Positions 24,864-36,597 of a DNA stretch of 64,000 nt are shown here, piece after piece. Source of the stretch: Cerioporus squamosus. Its lineage: Eukaryota > Basidiomycota > Agaricomycetes > Polyporales > Polyporaceae. The notes under the pieces are model-generated. The model was not told where the DNA came from and did not search any database. It saw only the letters and a list, made by a program, of their open reading frames with translations. Numbering within the stretch: the stretch's first letter is position 1; each line of letters opens with the position of its first letter. The position numbers and the translations under genes were made by a program. The stretch spans positions 62,001 through 126,000 of the forward strand of contig JABYQS010000102.1 of NCBI GenBank assembly GCA_022592435.1. Reading direction: 5' to 3'.

Positions 24864-27800
24864 ACCCACGAACACAGCAGGAGGCCAGGCTCCATGGGCG
24901 TGGCACAAGAACGCCTCAGATACGAGCACGGAGGAGCTCGCTCACAACCGTGGCGGCCGGCTGCACCAGTTCGCTTTCCGAGCCATCGGGCTTGCAGTTC
25001 ATTGGGAGACTTCCCATGCCCACGCTCACAGACAGAATCGCCGCACACGTCCGTCGGAGATGGTGTCTCGTTCCCGACAGTAAGTTTACGGTTGCGTGCG
25101 CGGTGTAGCCTGGCCCTCTCTCCTCATCGCTTTTATCCTGTAGTATCGTACTTTAGAACGACTGGGACTCGACTCTGAGAGCAGACGGCACGGCTCGAAG
25201 CAGCCGGTGGAATGGGTGCCAGACGAGAGCTGTACAACGCGTGCGGCGAATGCAGGGCGGACGGCTTCCGAAGTGCTCGCATTGGTATCCATCGAGTGCG
25301 GTCGGTGTGACGTTGAGCTGGGAAAGTTGAACGACCTTGATCCGATCGAGTCGCTGCAGGTACGCGCTGTTTCTTCGGTTCTCTTATGCACTGGCACTCT
25401 AACACGCCTCCTCCGGAAGCACTAGCAGGCAGACTCGTCGCAACGCAGTATTGTCTTGGGGGTCTGTGCTCGATACATTTTGGAACACAAGGCTACGGAG
25501 GAGACAGCGAGACAGAACACGCAGGAGGGTAGCCATCGACACATGGATCACCAGAGCAGCGACTCGAGCCGGCTACAGTTCGGAAGGCATAACACCATGA
25601 CCTTGGCTTTGAGAGCAGGGATTTGAGCCGGCCGTGACTCGGACAGCAGGACACGTCCTTCGCGATCTCTTCGCTTTGAGACTGGGAGTCCTCAAGGTCC
25701 TCGGAGATTCCGAAGCTTAATTCGAGGCTCAGACGGCATCCAGTGACGGTATGTCTGCGCACACCTGTCCGAAGCCGCTCCTTCCTTCTGACTTGTCAAA
25801 TTGCACACAAGGCTACGAAGGGACGGCAAGCACCTGCGGAGACAGAACATGCACATGGATAGGCATTGATACATGTACTACGAGAGCAATGACTCGAGCC
25901 AGCAGGGACTCGGAAGGCACTGGAACACGTCCTTCGCTTTCTCTTCGCTCCTCGACTGGGAGTCCTCAAGGTCGGCAGAGATCCCAAAGCACGTTTATTT
26001 CTGAAGGCACCACGGTATGTCCGTGCCCATCCAGTGTCCGAACGGCTCTGACCTTCTGAATCATCGCATTGCATGTGTAGTACTGTAAGGTACATAGACC
26101 AGCAGGAAGCATGCCGCAACCATGTATATTCCAGTGGGAGCTCGGACTCTATGCGCCCACAAGAATATGCCAGATTTGCGCGATGCGCCGCCATATCGCC
26201 CGACTTTCCCGACGCAATACTTGTGCAGTCTGTCGCCCTGGAAAGCAGCAGTCAGGGACAAGCAATCCAGTGGACGTCACGCGTTTACGACCAGCAGACG
26301 ATGTCAATGTCTTCGGGTCCCAGAGTGGCTGCATGTAATTAGCAAATTCGCCGCACCATCGTGCATGTCCTGGCCGGTCTAACTGGTGTGTCTGAGCATC
26401 AGGGAGTCACCGGAGCCCCAGGGACATGGAGAGACTTGCTGCAGACCAGGTCGCATCGGCCGTACTGCGAATTAGTACAAGTCTTCGGGTCGACATTAAG
26501 TTCCCAGACGGAGGCGATTTGCATCGTGTCGTAGTATGGTGGTAGAAGGCGAGACATCGAGAACCGGATGACTGGATCCAAGCAGACATGTTTGGAGCTC
26601 GTACGTGCGCCACAGAATCTCTAGTCGAGTGTCTCGTGAACAGGTATGTTCTCTCGCTCTGCATGCGTCCGCGCGATCTCTGACTTGAATAGTGAAGGAG
26701 GACTGCACCAAGAGTGTCCCATGCGGAACTGAGGTTGGCTGAGAACATACGGAACATGGCGGGGGACGTCTTTGCGAACTCAAGTTGCCGCTACATGTCA
26801 GGACAGTCACAGGGTCTGTCCGCGTAGGAAGCAGGGTGTGTCCGGGTTCGGCACCTCCCCCGGGCGTCCGACTTCGAGTACTTCTCGCTCCAAGTTCTCC
26901 GGACGGCGTAGTACTTCCACTGATGATCCATCACGGAGCCACGCATCCAGCGTAAATTGGAGGGATCATACATGGAGTGCGCACTGTCCGGGCTGCACTA
27001 CGGAGTTTCATTCTGGTCTTTTCTTGTAGCTAGTATTGTATATTGTATACAGGAATAATCACAATGCTCGCCACTCGCCAGATGGCAGTGGTATCGAGCG
27101 AGAACGCTCGTCCATTCTGAGTCTAAGTCTGGATGTACCGGCTAGTGCTTGGTCGGTTTTCGGCACTGACTATGTGTCAAATGCCGCAGGCCTGCCTCGA
27201 TCCCAGTACCGACGGAGGGAACATTTACTGTGCTTCTGATTTCATGCAACTTGAACCTGATCACTCTCACGCACGACCTGCGGCATGCAAGGCACCGAAT
27301 ATGCAGACAACGAGCTTCAGTACATGGTCTCGCCTGCAGATGCAAGTTCAGGAAAACTCTTCAGTTTGCTCACTTTCAACTGGGAAGTGCTGGTGAGCCT
27401 GCTGCACCAGTTACTATCTACATGAAGGATGCCAAGGAGCTGGCATGTCTCCGCAGTGCTATGTCTCTGGAGTCTCAGGGAGCTCCAGGACTCCATGCAG
27501 TACACTACACAGCATGCTCGATCTCTCTCTCGGGCCTGAGGCTTCCAGAAAACCTTCTGATTACGGTCCCGTGATCGCGTCTCGCGCGTCGCGACGCGTA
27601 CTCTCGAAACATTGAGATCTGAATAGTTGCCTGACATATGACAGGATGCCAAACAGGGCTATATACTATGACGTGGACATCCGAGAACTGCCATAGGATG
27701 CGCGGACATAGCATGCAATGGCAGGTGCTCCTTACACTGCTCGGGATGGCGACCTGATGATATCAATAATCCTGACAGCAAGACCTTCGCTTAACTAGTC

Positions 27801-30800
27801 CCTCCACAGTGCCCGGGCTTTATCGTGCCTTCGCTTCAACCCTCCCGTCATTCAGAATTCATTGTGTGCGGCTGACAACTGGTCAACCGCTCGGTAGTAT
27901 TTCGCCCTCTCTCTCTGGTAATCACTTGACTCGGACAGAATCCTCACACGGCAGGGAGACAGATGGAACTTGAGCACCTATGGCGGCCAGATGCGCTGCA
28001 AGGGAAGTCGCCGAACTGGTAGAGGAAATGCTTTACTCAGTTCAAGCAGGATTGGATCCTATATCCGTCGCATAACCACAGCCGGTGTTTCCCATGTCAC
28101 CGAGCATAACGGCCGAGCTGCAGGGAATCCTCCCAATTGGGACGGACATTAGCCACCCGAAGGATTACGCTACACTGCGGTCCTTCCGGATGCCTCGATC
28201 TGGGACACGAACAGATGCGGTGCGTGTCTTGTTTGCTTCTCCTACCGGTTGGTGGGACATTACTCTGGTTTCCGACATTCTCCTCCTTTCCCTTCTGTTT
28301 CACCCCCATCTTCTCCCTGTCTCCCACTCCCATCCTCCTGGCGTTGTCCAGGGAATAGGTATCTATTGCGCGCACCTTCAACATGTTCTAGTCACTGCTC
28401 TGTATTGTTCCGAGACCACTACCATACACGAAGGGGTGACTCGGAACCTCCAGGCGAGCATCCGGTACGTGACCCTCGCCGCTTCACCATCCTGATTGCC
28501 CTGACGAGATTGTCTCCAGGTATCCTCCATGCACCCGCCGCAAAGCCGAACATGACAAGGCCGTCGTCGTTGGCCGCGTTCCGGGGACCGCGTATGAGCC
28601 TGTAGTCGACAAGTATCGTACGTGACTCTCTGTATTCACCTAGTCGGTGTTGCTTACCATGCGCATATCGTATGGTCTAGGCGTCCGGCTCCCCACGTTG
28701 CACTGTGTACAGTCGCAGAGGTAACAGCGTCCGCAGGGTGTCTGAATAGTTATTCGTTCACGTTGTACGGGCGCGCAGGCGGCGGGACAGGTACTTGCTT
28801 GCTTGCACTGTAACTGAGCGAGCACCGTCGCTGATTGTCAGTGTGGATCTGCTAGCTCCCAGCATGGTTGATGTCGATCAAGCTAGCCACATTGCTGAGC
28901 GGGCAAGGCAACCTCCGAGAGTTCCATTTGCGAGCACGTACGCATCCTCCCCTTGCACGTCCGTGACGCAGCGCCGGCTGACGTCCCTGTTGTCCTATTT
29001 AGACCCTCCGCTGGCCATCAACACTCGTCCTCTCGGAGCTGCCGCACCGCCGCAAAGTACTCGTCCAGTGGCACGGGCCCATGTCGCTGCAGCCTGCAGT
29101 CTGGTAGCAAGTTTCTCGCGACCATGGCCCGCAAACATGGGTACGTATTTTCGCATCTCGACATTCCATGGCGGCCAGCTGACGCGACGCCTGTCGTAGT
29201 CTCGTGTTCGGACATGGATACGGCGGCGCCGGCGGTGGCCAGCTCGAGCAGAGGACGCGCCGTCCGAGTCCACTAGAACGGCCCTGTCCGTCTCGAACCC
29301 ACCTCGGTCACTATGCGCGGAGTTGCGCTGGCGCGGACAACCGGTACGTACCTTTTCCGCTTCCGGGTGGGGCAGCATGTCTCGGAGGACACGGGTCGCG
29401 TGAACGTCCTGCGCAAGCTGCGTCAGAGGCCGAAACGACGTACTGGGAATGCGAAGGGGAGAGCAGGCGAGAGTCTTCGAAGCTTCGAAGCCGTCTGGGA
29501 CGCGAAGAGTCGAGCAGAAGCGCGTCTGCAGGGTTCCCAACCAGCAGGACTCGCGACTTCCTCGACATATGACGAATGTACGCACCTTTGTTCGCATCCA
29601 AGCCGCGTGCTGACGACGTTTCAGAGCTTCCGGACTGCGCCTGCGGATACTATGGTGTCGCGCTCGTTGTGGTCGTGAGCGAGTACTGTTGAGTGCACCA
29701 GTACGTACGTCCTCCCTAACACGTCGCAGAGCCTCAGCTAACAGCTAGCACTTGCAGAATCCCACGTCCATAATCAGGAAAGACAGTTGCTTGAACGGTC
29801 CCAGCGCGCTGAGCGAGATTGAGGGTCCCCGAGCTCCAGAGGGCCGAAGGTGAGCTTGCGCATCTGCGATCCAGGTGGCTGGTGCTGCCGTAAGTCTCGT
29901 AGGGTTGTCAGAAGACGCGCAGAGGCAGCACAAATTCGAGGGAAAGCAGCGCAGATTCAACGCAGACGCAGAGGAGGGACGCGGACGCGGTGGTGGTCGG
30001 GAGGAGAGGAGCGCGCTGCTCGGAACGCCCGAAGTGGTAACCTAGGCGCTCGTGCACGTTTCGGACGCAAAGTCCTCGAGAACGAGTTTCGGTCTCTACA
30101 GCGTGCATGTACTGTAGATCGTCGCAATAAACGGTGATTCTGTGCTCTGTCCTGCCTACCGCGCCACCAGAACTGGCGGCTTCAAGTTCCAGCCGCTACA
30201 GCGCGACATGTTCTCTCCTGCCCATCACCTCGAAATGCATCCTCGATACCCTCGCAAACGCGTTCATGCCATATGTCAGGACAACGAGATATATTTCGTC
30301 TACATACACATACACGCATGAGCGACAAGACGCACCTCGACATGGAGGCCACATCCTCCTCCCACACCTCCCTTGCTGTCCCTACCCTGCAGAACCCCCT
30401 CGCCGTCCCTATACCTCCCTCAAGCCCGCTCCTCGTCCCTATAGGCCCCTCAGAACCTATAGGCCCTGCAAAACCCCCTAAGGTCGAGCTTGCATCTGGT
30501 GCATCTGCTTCGCACTCCGCTGTTAGCCTAGCCACCCGACGCCCGCCCGACACCCCGGACGCGAGCATCCCTCCGAGGGCCGTGAAGTCCTTCGCCCTCA
30601 ACACCCAGTTCGCCGCCGACGACCGCTTGTCCGTTACTGGGGTCAGCGTCCCCGTTGGAACCGCCGCCGCAGCCGACTGAGCCTGAGGGGGGTTCGGGTT
30701 CGGCATGCTGACAGTCGAGCGTCGCGACCGCGTGCCGCGGCCCTCCGCCTGCGCGAACGCAAACACCGTCCCTTGCGGGGTCGGCGGGACGTCCCCGCTG

Positions 30801-32410
30801 CCCTCCTTCTCGTCGTCGTGGTGCTCCGCCTCGACCGTCGCCTCCTCGACGGACACGCCGATGACGAGCCCGCTGGTCGGGACCGCGGTGAGGAGCTCCC
30901 GCGACCGCGCGCGCGACAGCCGGCGCGCGATCGTGCGGCCCACGGCCTTCCGAGCGACACGCGCCCTGCGATCGTCTCCATCTGCGTGACCTGCTCCTCG
31001 TCGTGCACTTCCTGGTCGTGGTGCGCCGTGTCCGACGCGAACGAGTCCGCGCTCCCCGCGTACTTCTGCGCCTGGTAGAACGCGCCTGTGCTCCCCGCGT
31101 TGATGATCAGCGAGTTCTGGCGCGACGGCAGCGTGCTCGGGTTGTCGTGCGTCCCCGTCGATAGGTCCGTCGCCTGTCGGAGAAGCAGGTCAGTCGAGCT
31201 CGTGGATCGCGCAGCATGCCCACAGAGTGAAGCGAACAGCGGCCGGGCGCCAACTGCGAACAAGGGGAGGGCCACAGGAAGAGCAACTCAACACGCGCAC
31301 GGCGAGAAACCGCGCAAAGTCCGTCGACGTACACACGCGGTAGCTGCCAGACACACCACCTGAGTCTGGCCGTTATGCCCAGAAAGACGTCCCCTTTGCC
31401 TCCAGGCACAGACGTGCATGACGTGCCCCTTCCCATCCGCGTGTGCCAGCACCTCCCGGGCAAAAAACGCGACTTACCTGGCCGAATCTCGACACGGAGA
31501 TGCTCCCCCGCCGCCTGTCCCGCTCCCGCGCCGGGTCCCTCGCAACTGCGACCGCGACCGTCGTCTGGGACGCGGGCGCGCTCGGGCTGCTCCCGGTGCT
31601 GGGCCGCGAGCGCGCCTCCTCCTGGTGCGCGCGGCGCTCGCTCTCCTCCTCGACCTTTTGGAAGATCTGGCGAGCGCGTGTCAGCCACGGACAGACGAAT
31701 GCCACGAGCGGGTGCGAGACCGTACCTGCTCGATGAAGACGTGACGCGGGTCCGCTTCCGGGGACGACACGACTGGCACGGACTCGGCCTCTTCCTGCTG
31801 GACACTGACAGACTCTGCCTGCGCTGCTGCTTGCTGCACGGGCTCCGGCTGCGTCGACGCTGGCTGAGCAGGCTCGTCCGCCTGGGGTGTCGCACGGATG
31901 AGTGCACGTCAGGGGTCTAGGACGTGGCCAGACGAACCTCGTGAGACGCGTCGGAGTCCGGGGCAGCCTCAGTTGCTGGCGGCGCGGTCGCAACAGGCTC
32001 TTCTGCCTGGTTGCGGACGTGCATGAGTGGATGAAGGGGGGTCGACAAGACGTGAACGAATGAACGCACCTCATGATGCGCCTCCGGAGTGGGCGCTGGC
32101 TGGCAGTGACACTGCATGGATTCTTGGTGTTCCGCTGGTGGTGCTTGCGGCGCTAACGCGGGCTCTTCCGGCGCGGGTGCGAGCTTGACGTCGGGAGCAG
32201 AGTCGGACATGACGAGCGTCGGGGGGTCGGGGGTCGGGGAGAGAGTCGACGAGGGAAGAGGACGGGAGGGCACGGTGGCAGCCGTGAGAGGACACAAGAG
32301 GACGGGAATATATGAGGGGGAGTGATTGATGTTCTCGAAGCGGGCGAAGCAGGTATCAACCGACCGCCCTGTAACAGCTGAACCGCACTTCCTCTTCCAG
32401 CGACCAGTTC
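24864..32410. repeat. 12.4 kb tandem repeat, unit 3 (truncated)
   Basis: Third copy, following unit 2 at an offset of 12,436-12,437. Near-identity runs through the array gene and its 5' UTR and ends near 32,410. Beyond that point the similarity is only partial. Differences from unit 2 include a lost C near 30,950 (two C where units 1 and 2 have three), one fewer 7-base minisatellite unit near 32,220, and a few substitutions (for example near 31,627, 31,833 and 32,093). Confidence 0.93.
30182..32210 (-). pseudogene. Array gene, copy 3, with a different one-base frameshift
   Basis: Start codon at 32,210-32,208, with splice sites as in copies 1 and 2. Near 30,950 the copy has two C where the others have three, which shifts the frame early in the last exon, upstream of the copy 2 lesion. 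The six-base G run that is short in copy 2 is intact here. This copy sits at the array edge. Its upstream region diverges from the other copies from about 200 bases above the start codon, so its promoter may differ from theirs. As with copy 2, a sequencing or polishing error is a real alternative. Confidence 0.6.
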
Positions 32411-33075
32411 CAGTGTTTCCTGAGCCTCTTTCCACCGCCCACGACGGTCGCGGTTGTTCCCTGTCTCGGCGGCGGCGCACAGATTTCAGTCCAGGGTGCG
32501 CCGAATTTCGGAGCGGCGTTGGCGCGGTGGATGGACTTGGCGCGGACTGCGACGTTTCGAGGACCACGTAGCGTCGACGCGGACGGCTCACGGGACAAGA
32601 CCGGTACCCCTTTCGTGCTCACGGATGTTGGAGTCTACAGCGTCGCTGTCGCGCTCTCCTCGCCCCCTCGTCGCGCACCCCGCCGCCGAGCGCGATCGAA
32701 TCTGACGGCGGTCGGGGAGCTCGATCGCGTCATGCGAGCCCACCTCGCCTCGTGGCTCGCGCTCCTCCGCCTCCTCCTAGTGTCGCTTGCTGCGTACGTA
32801 CACCTCCGTCTGCTGGCAGAATTGTCTTTTCTACCCCGCCTCTCGCGGGAAACCCGTACGAGCATGCAGCAGCTAGAAGACTGAAGCCATCGTGCAAGCT
32901 CGAACAGAACCGCCACATATGTATTCTGGTGATTTCACAGATTTCTCGAACGGCGTGCGCACCCGGGCCCGTGTCCCCCATTTGTTCGCTGTTGCCCGAC
33001 TCTGCGAACAGAATTCGAAGGTAAAAGCCAATTCGCGCGGTCCTGCCTTTTCTGGGGCTCGTTTTCACTTCAACC
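32411..33075. repeat. Diverged continuation of the 12.4 kb unit at the array edge
   Basis: This stretch still aligns with about 7,550-8,000 of unit 1, but with many substitutions. Shared blocks include the G+C-rich stretch near 32,465, the segment around 32,700-32,820, and a block ending near 33,062 that matches unit 1 near 7,985. About 170 bases (roughly 32,490-32,660) have no counterpart in units 1 and 2, or were lost from them. After about 33,075 no similarity to the unit is visible. It looks like an older repeat copy that was not homogenised with the array. Confidence 0.75.
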
Positions 33076-34902
33076 GGGATTCTTCGATCGAAATTTGGGG
33101 AGCGTGGCGCGGACACTGCCGTCCGACCTCGTTATCGCTTTCGGGCAAGCGTGGTCCGATGGGGCACCAAGGAATTGAGTTATGTATTGACTGCTCGCCG
33201 TCGTTGGATGCCCACTCGGAGGAGCAGTACGTGCTGTGAGGTCGTCTTGCAGGGGGGAGGAGGAGTGTACTACAACATATATGGAGGCCGAGGACGCGAG
33301 CAGCGCGGGGCTGCGAAGACGGAGAAGTCGGCCAAGTGTGAGGTCCAGGTAAGAGGGCTTCTACAGATTCCAATGGATGCTACGAATATATAGATGATAG
33401 AATGAATGCGCAGAACATCGACAAGTCGGTGGAGAATAGCAACGATAGCGCGAGTGATATCTGATTGTGAGGAGATGCCAACCACGACGGGCAGTCTCAC
33501 TTGCCTGCTGAGATGGCGACGGAACGTGTAGGTTGATCTCTACAAGCACTGTCAGGCACTGTCAGGCACTGTTCATCAAAGAACAGCAAACTACTCACAC
33601 GACAGGCAACGCAACCGCACTTTCTGAAGGTATGCAAACTCAAACATTCAGTAACCCCCCGCCAGCTTCCACGTGTTCGCGCGCGAGTGGGGTTCAAGCG
33701 TCCTCGACGATGCCTGCCACCGCATCGAGACAAAGTCAGGGACGAGGATACAATACTTAGGACGTGGGTGTGACACAGCCAAACTGGAAGGACAGAGGTG
33801 TCAGTCGAGGGTGAGAAATGTCTTGCGGACATCCCTGATCATATAGGTTGAGAGAACGTGATGCCGCTGAACCAGGCCTCAGAATGGTGCAGGGATGGGC
33901 TTCACCTGGAAGGCAAGCGCAATCCCGAACCACGCTGAGTGGACTTGAACAAGAGGTGCTCGCCTAGTCATTCAACCCCACCGCGAAACGCGGGAACCGT
34001 ATGACAAGTACAGCAGCAGTCCAGGCCCATTCGCGAGCGCCGAGCGGGGACGCGTCCGCGTCCGCAGCGTCGCGAACATAGCGGAACTGCGCCGTCGGGT
34101 TGGACCCGTCAGCCACACGAGCGTGGCGGTGGACCAGGGTGCATGCGCAGAGACGTCCCGATTCCCGACCAGACGGTGATGGCGTACTAGTACGGCGCCC
34201 TGCGCACCTGCGAGGAGTGCGAGCGAAAATGCAAGCCGTACCGACTGCGTCGACGAGCCAGAAGTTAGAACGAGTGCCGATGGCAGCTGAAGGATGATTG
34301 ATGACGAGATGAAGCCAGTTAGCCAGGTGCCTGGCTACCGGGCTGGGCAGGGATGTCTATGCCGGGCTGTCACTGTCGTGCTGGTTTCTTTCATGGGCGA
34401 CCCAGGAGCCTCTTGCCACGTTCCGAATCACCCGGGTAGATTCGCGAGATATCAATAAGTTGTCTTGTCTTGTGGACCATAGTATAGGGCCGGAGCTACT
34501 TCCAACACCGGTACCAAGTTCGACACAGTGAGTTCCAAGTTCAAGTTGAACAGCACGTTGAAGACATACCTGCTTCCGCGACCTGCTGCTCTATACCAAG
34601 TGAAATTACTCTAGGCCCAATACTGACGAGTCCGAGTCGATGGCCGTTCCTAGGCCATGCCTACATGCTATGGCCGACGTTGGCCGACGTGGTGGTACTA
34701 ACAGAACAATGCAGGCCATAAGCCAGAAAAACTCGAAGCTTTGATAGGACTGGATGTGGTTGATGTGCAAGGCGGATAGAACTATCATTAGCGAGATTTG
34801 ACAGCGGTAAGGAACTAAGTAACAGCCTCACCCTCTTCATGAGTCCTTACTGACGTCAGGCAGTCCTGACCGCGTCTTCCGCGCCGTCCACCATGCATAA
34901 GT
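33076..34902. other. Gene-poor flank of the array
   Basis: No gene supported. It contains a 10-base tandem repeat (2.8 copies of GCACTGTCAG, about 33,546-33,573) and short unrelated open frames with no domain-like sequence. Confidence 0.5.
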
Positions 34903-35160
34903 ATGGGCCTCCTGGAATACCTCCCGCACTTCATCTACTCCACCGCCCTCACCTCCGTCTCCATGCACCATCTCTTCCAGCGCAAAGCTGCCGAGGCCGA
35001 CCGCACACACGTCGCCGCCCAGATCTCCATCCTCGAGGACCTCCATGGCCGCCTCGCCGCGCGCGAGGGCAACCGCGAATCCGACCGTCTGCAGATGTCC
35101 GTGCGCAGCCATGATGTCTGGTGCGCAGAGGATGGAGAGGAATACTTGAATAGTACTTAG
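34903..35160 (+). CDS. Small unknown protein, 85 aa
   Basis: The ATG at 34,903 opens an 85-residue frame starting MGLLEYLPHFIYSTAL. A short hydrophobic N-terminal stretch (residues 3-20) is followed by a charged, helix-prone part (QRKAAEADRTHVAAQISILE) that could form a coiled coil. From memory, this resembles a small conserved protein family of Agaricomycetes with the same hydrophobic start and KAAEADR segment. I cannot name a function. The last about 25 residues look less typical, so the frame may be truncated, or an intron may remove the visible stop. It lies between the repeat array and a MITE. Confidence 0.5.
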   Translation: MGLLEYLPHFIYSTALTSVSMHHLFQRKAAEADRTHVAAQISILEDLHGRLAAREGNRESDRLQMSVRSHDVWCAEDGEEYLNST

Positions 35161-35697
35161 TACGTGAAGAGTGTGCGTCTGCAGCCGAAGGTGACGGTCG
35201 GGTGGCAGGAGGTGTGTGTCGCTCGTGTCGAACCTCCCGAGCACGACATTTTAGTGCGCATCGAGGTGGAGGTGCAAGAGCATTCGAGACGACATGGCAA
35301 GTGCAGCAGTGTAAATGTCATTCCGCTGCATTCCTTCCGTCATTTATATCAGCGAGGAACGCCTCCTTCCTACCTCTCACCTCTGTCAAGCCCATGACAT
35401 CGAATCCGATGTCGCCTTCAAATTCAGTCACCCCCCGCCATGTACTTCAGACATCGCAAGCATGCATCATCGAACCTAGTCTGATGCAATGACGGCTCAA
35501 GGACTTCGCTCAAGTTTAGTGATGGAGGGTCCGGTCACAGGACCGGTCGAAAACCGTGATTGAACCGCAACCGCACCAAAAATAACCGGACTTTAACCGG
35601 AAATTTATTGGTCCAGTTACAGTTCAGTTATCGGTCTTACTTGATGGACCAGTAGGTAATAACCGATGTAACCGGTCAGAACCGGTCAATAACCGGA

Positions 35698-35772
35698 GTG
35701 GCACCAGAGGGGCTTGAACCGGCACACATAACAAAATTGCGCTGCAAGCCGGACACCAAACCAACTGAGACA
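35698..35772 (-). other. tRNA-like remnant inside the MITE (minus strand)
   Basis: On the minus strand a D-arm-like CTCAGTTGGT is followed about 45 bases later by a good B-box match, GGTTCAAGCCC, then GGTGCCA. The acceptor and T stems do not pair well, so it is not a working tRNA gene. It may be a captured tRNA- or SINE-derived segment. Confidence 0.35.
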
Positions 35773-35907
35773 TTAGAACTTGTAATTAAGCAGTTGTAGA
35801 TAGCTTATAAGACGACTTTTTGCCATCTAATCTAGTCTTATCTTGCGGTTATCTTATCTACACCTGGCGCCTATACTTAGCGCCACTGGTAGCTGTACAT
35901 AGGATGC

Positions 35908-35983
35908 ACTGTTGGCTCAGCTGGTACATTGCCTGCAGCTCTGCTATGGCTTCGGAGGCCTTGAGTTCAATTCCCGCGTGTGC
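35908..35983 (+). other. tRNA-like remnant inside the MITE (plus strand)
   Basis: TTGGCTCAGCTGGT resembles a tRNA A box and D arm, and AGTTCAATTCC about 50 bases on resembles a B box. The ends GCAC and GTGC could pair, but the T stem does not. A further GGTTCGACCC motif lies near 36,152. Three B-box-like motifs in one 690 bp element is notable, but they are degenerate. Confidence 0.35.
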
Positions 35984-36597
35984 AAAAAGGTTGTCTATAT
36001 GTTCTAGTAGCTGTTTGTAGTCAGTATCAGTAGATGTTGTAATGTCACATGATTTTCAGTTAATGGACCGCGGTTATGGTCCAGTTACAAATAGTTCAGT
36101 TAAGGTGCACTATAACCGGACTGGTAAGGGGTCCAGTTAGGTTGCGGTCCTCGGTTCGACCCTCAGGGGGGCAAAAAACCGGACTTGACCGGACCCTCCA
36201 TCACTACTCAAGTTGAATCGGAGGCGGAACCTCGTACGGCTGACCGTGAACTTCAGAGGTGAGTTCTCAGTTTTTGGCTCAAGCTTTCAGTATCATGCTG
36301 AAGTGTCGCTTGCATCATCATCCGCACTTACAGGTCGCGGCCTCTAGTCCGTGGGCGCAAGATCACCTTCCCCGGGTAGACACACGGGCCTTTCGATGCA
36401 ACCTTCAAGGCCTTGTGTTGCAGACCGACCAACGCAGGTACGACCCACCCAACGCTACCCAGCACTATGTACCCTCCGTGTTCGAAGCCTGGAAACTGCT
36501 AGTTGCTCGGCGTCATCCACGGCATGTCCCTAGCACCCTTCGGCCCTTCGCTGCAGTTACAGGAGCTTCCCGGATCTTCAGGTCTTAGAATCGAAAG

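Larger units (their letters stand above)
35517..36206. mobile_element. hAT-type non-autonomous element (MITE), 690 bp
   Basis: Perfect terminal inverted repeats of 21 bp start TAGTGATGGA at 35,517 and end at 36,206. The element is flanked by an 8 bp direct duplication, CTCAAGTT, at 35,509-35,516 and 36,207-36,214. Eight-base target duplications and ends beginning TAGNG are typical of hAT transposons. There is no transposase frame, so it would need a transposase in trans. The interior is rich in ACCGG motifs near both ends and holds tRNA-like, Pol III box-like stretches. The intact ends and duplication suggest that it is not ancient. Confidence 0.85.

Noticed and set aside
1..32410. Tandem array as ribosomal DNA
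   Set aside because: The period fits a fungal rDNA unit, but no conserved 18S, 5.8S, 28S or 5S sequence is present, and the unit carries a protein gene.
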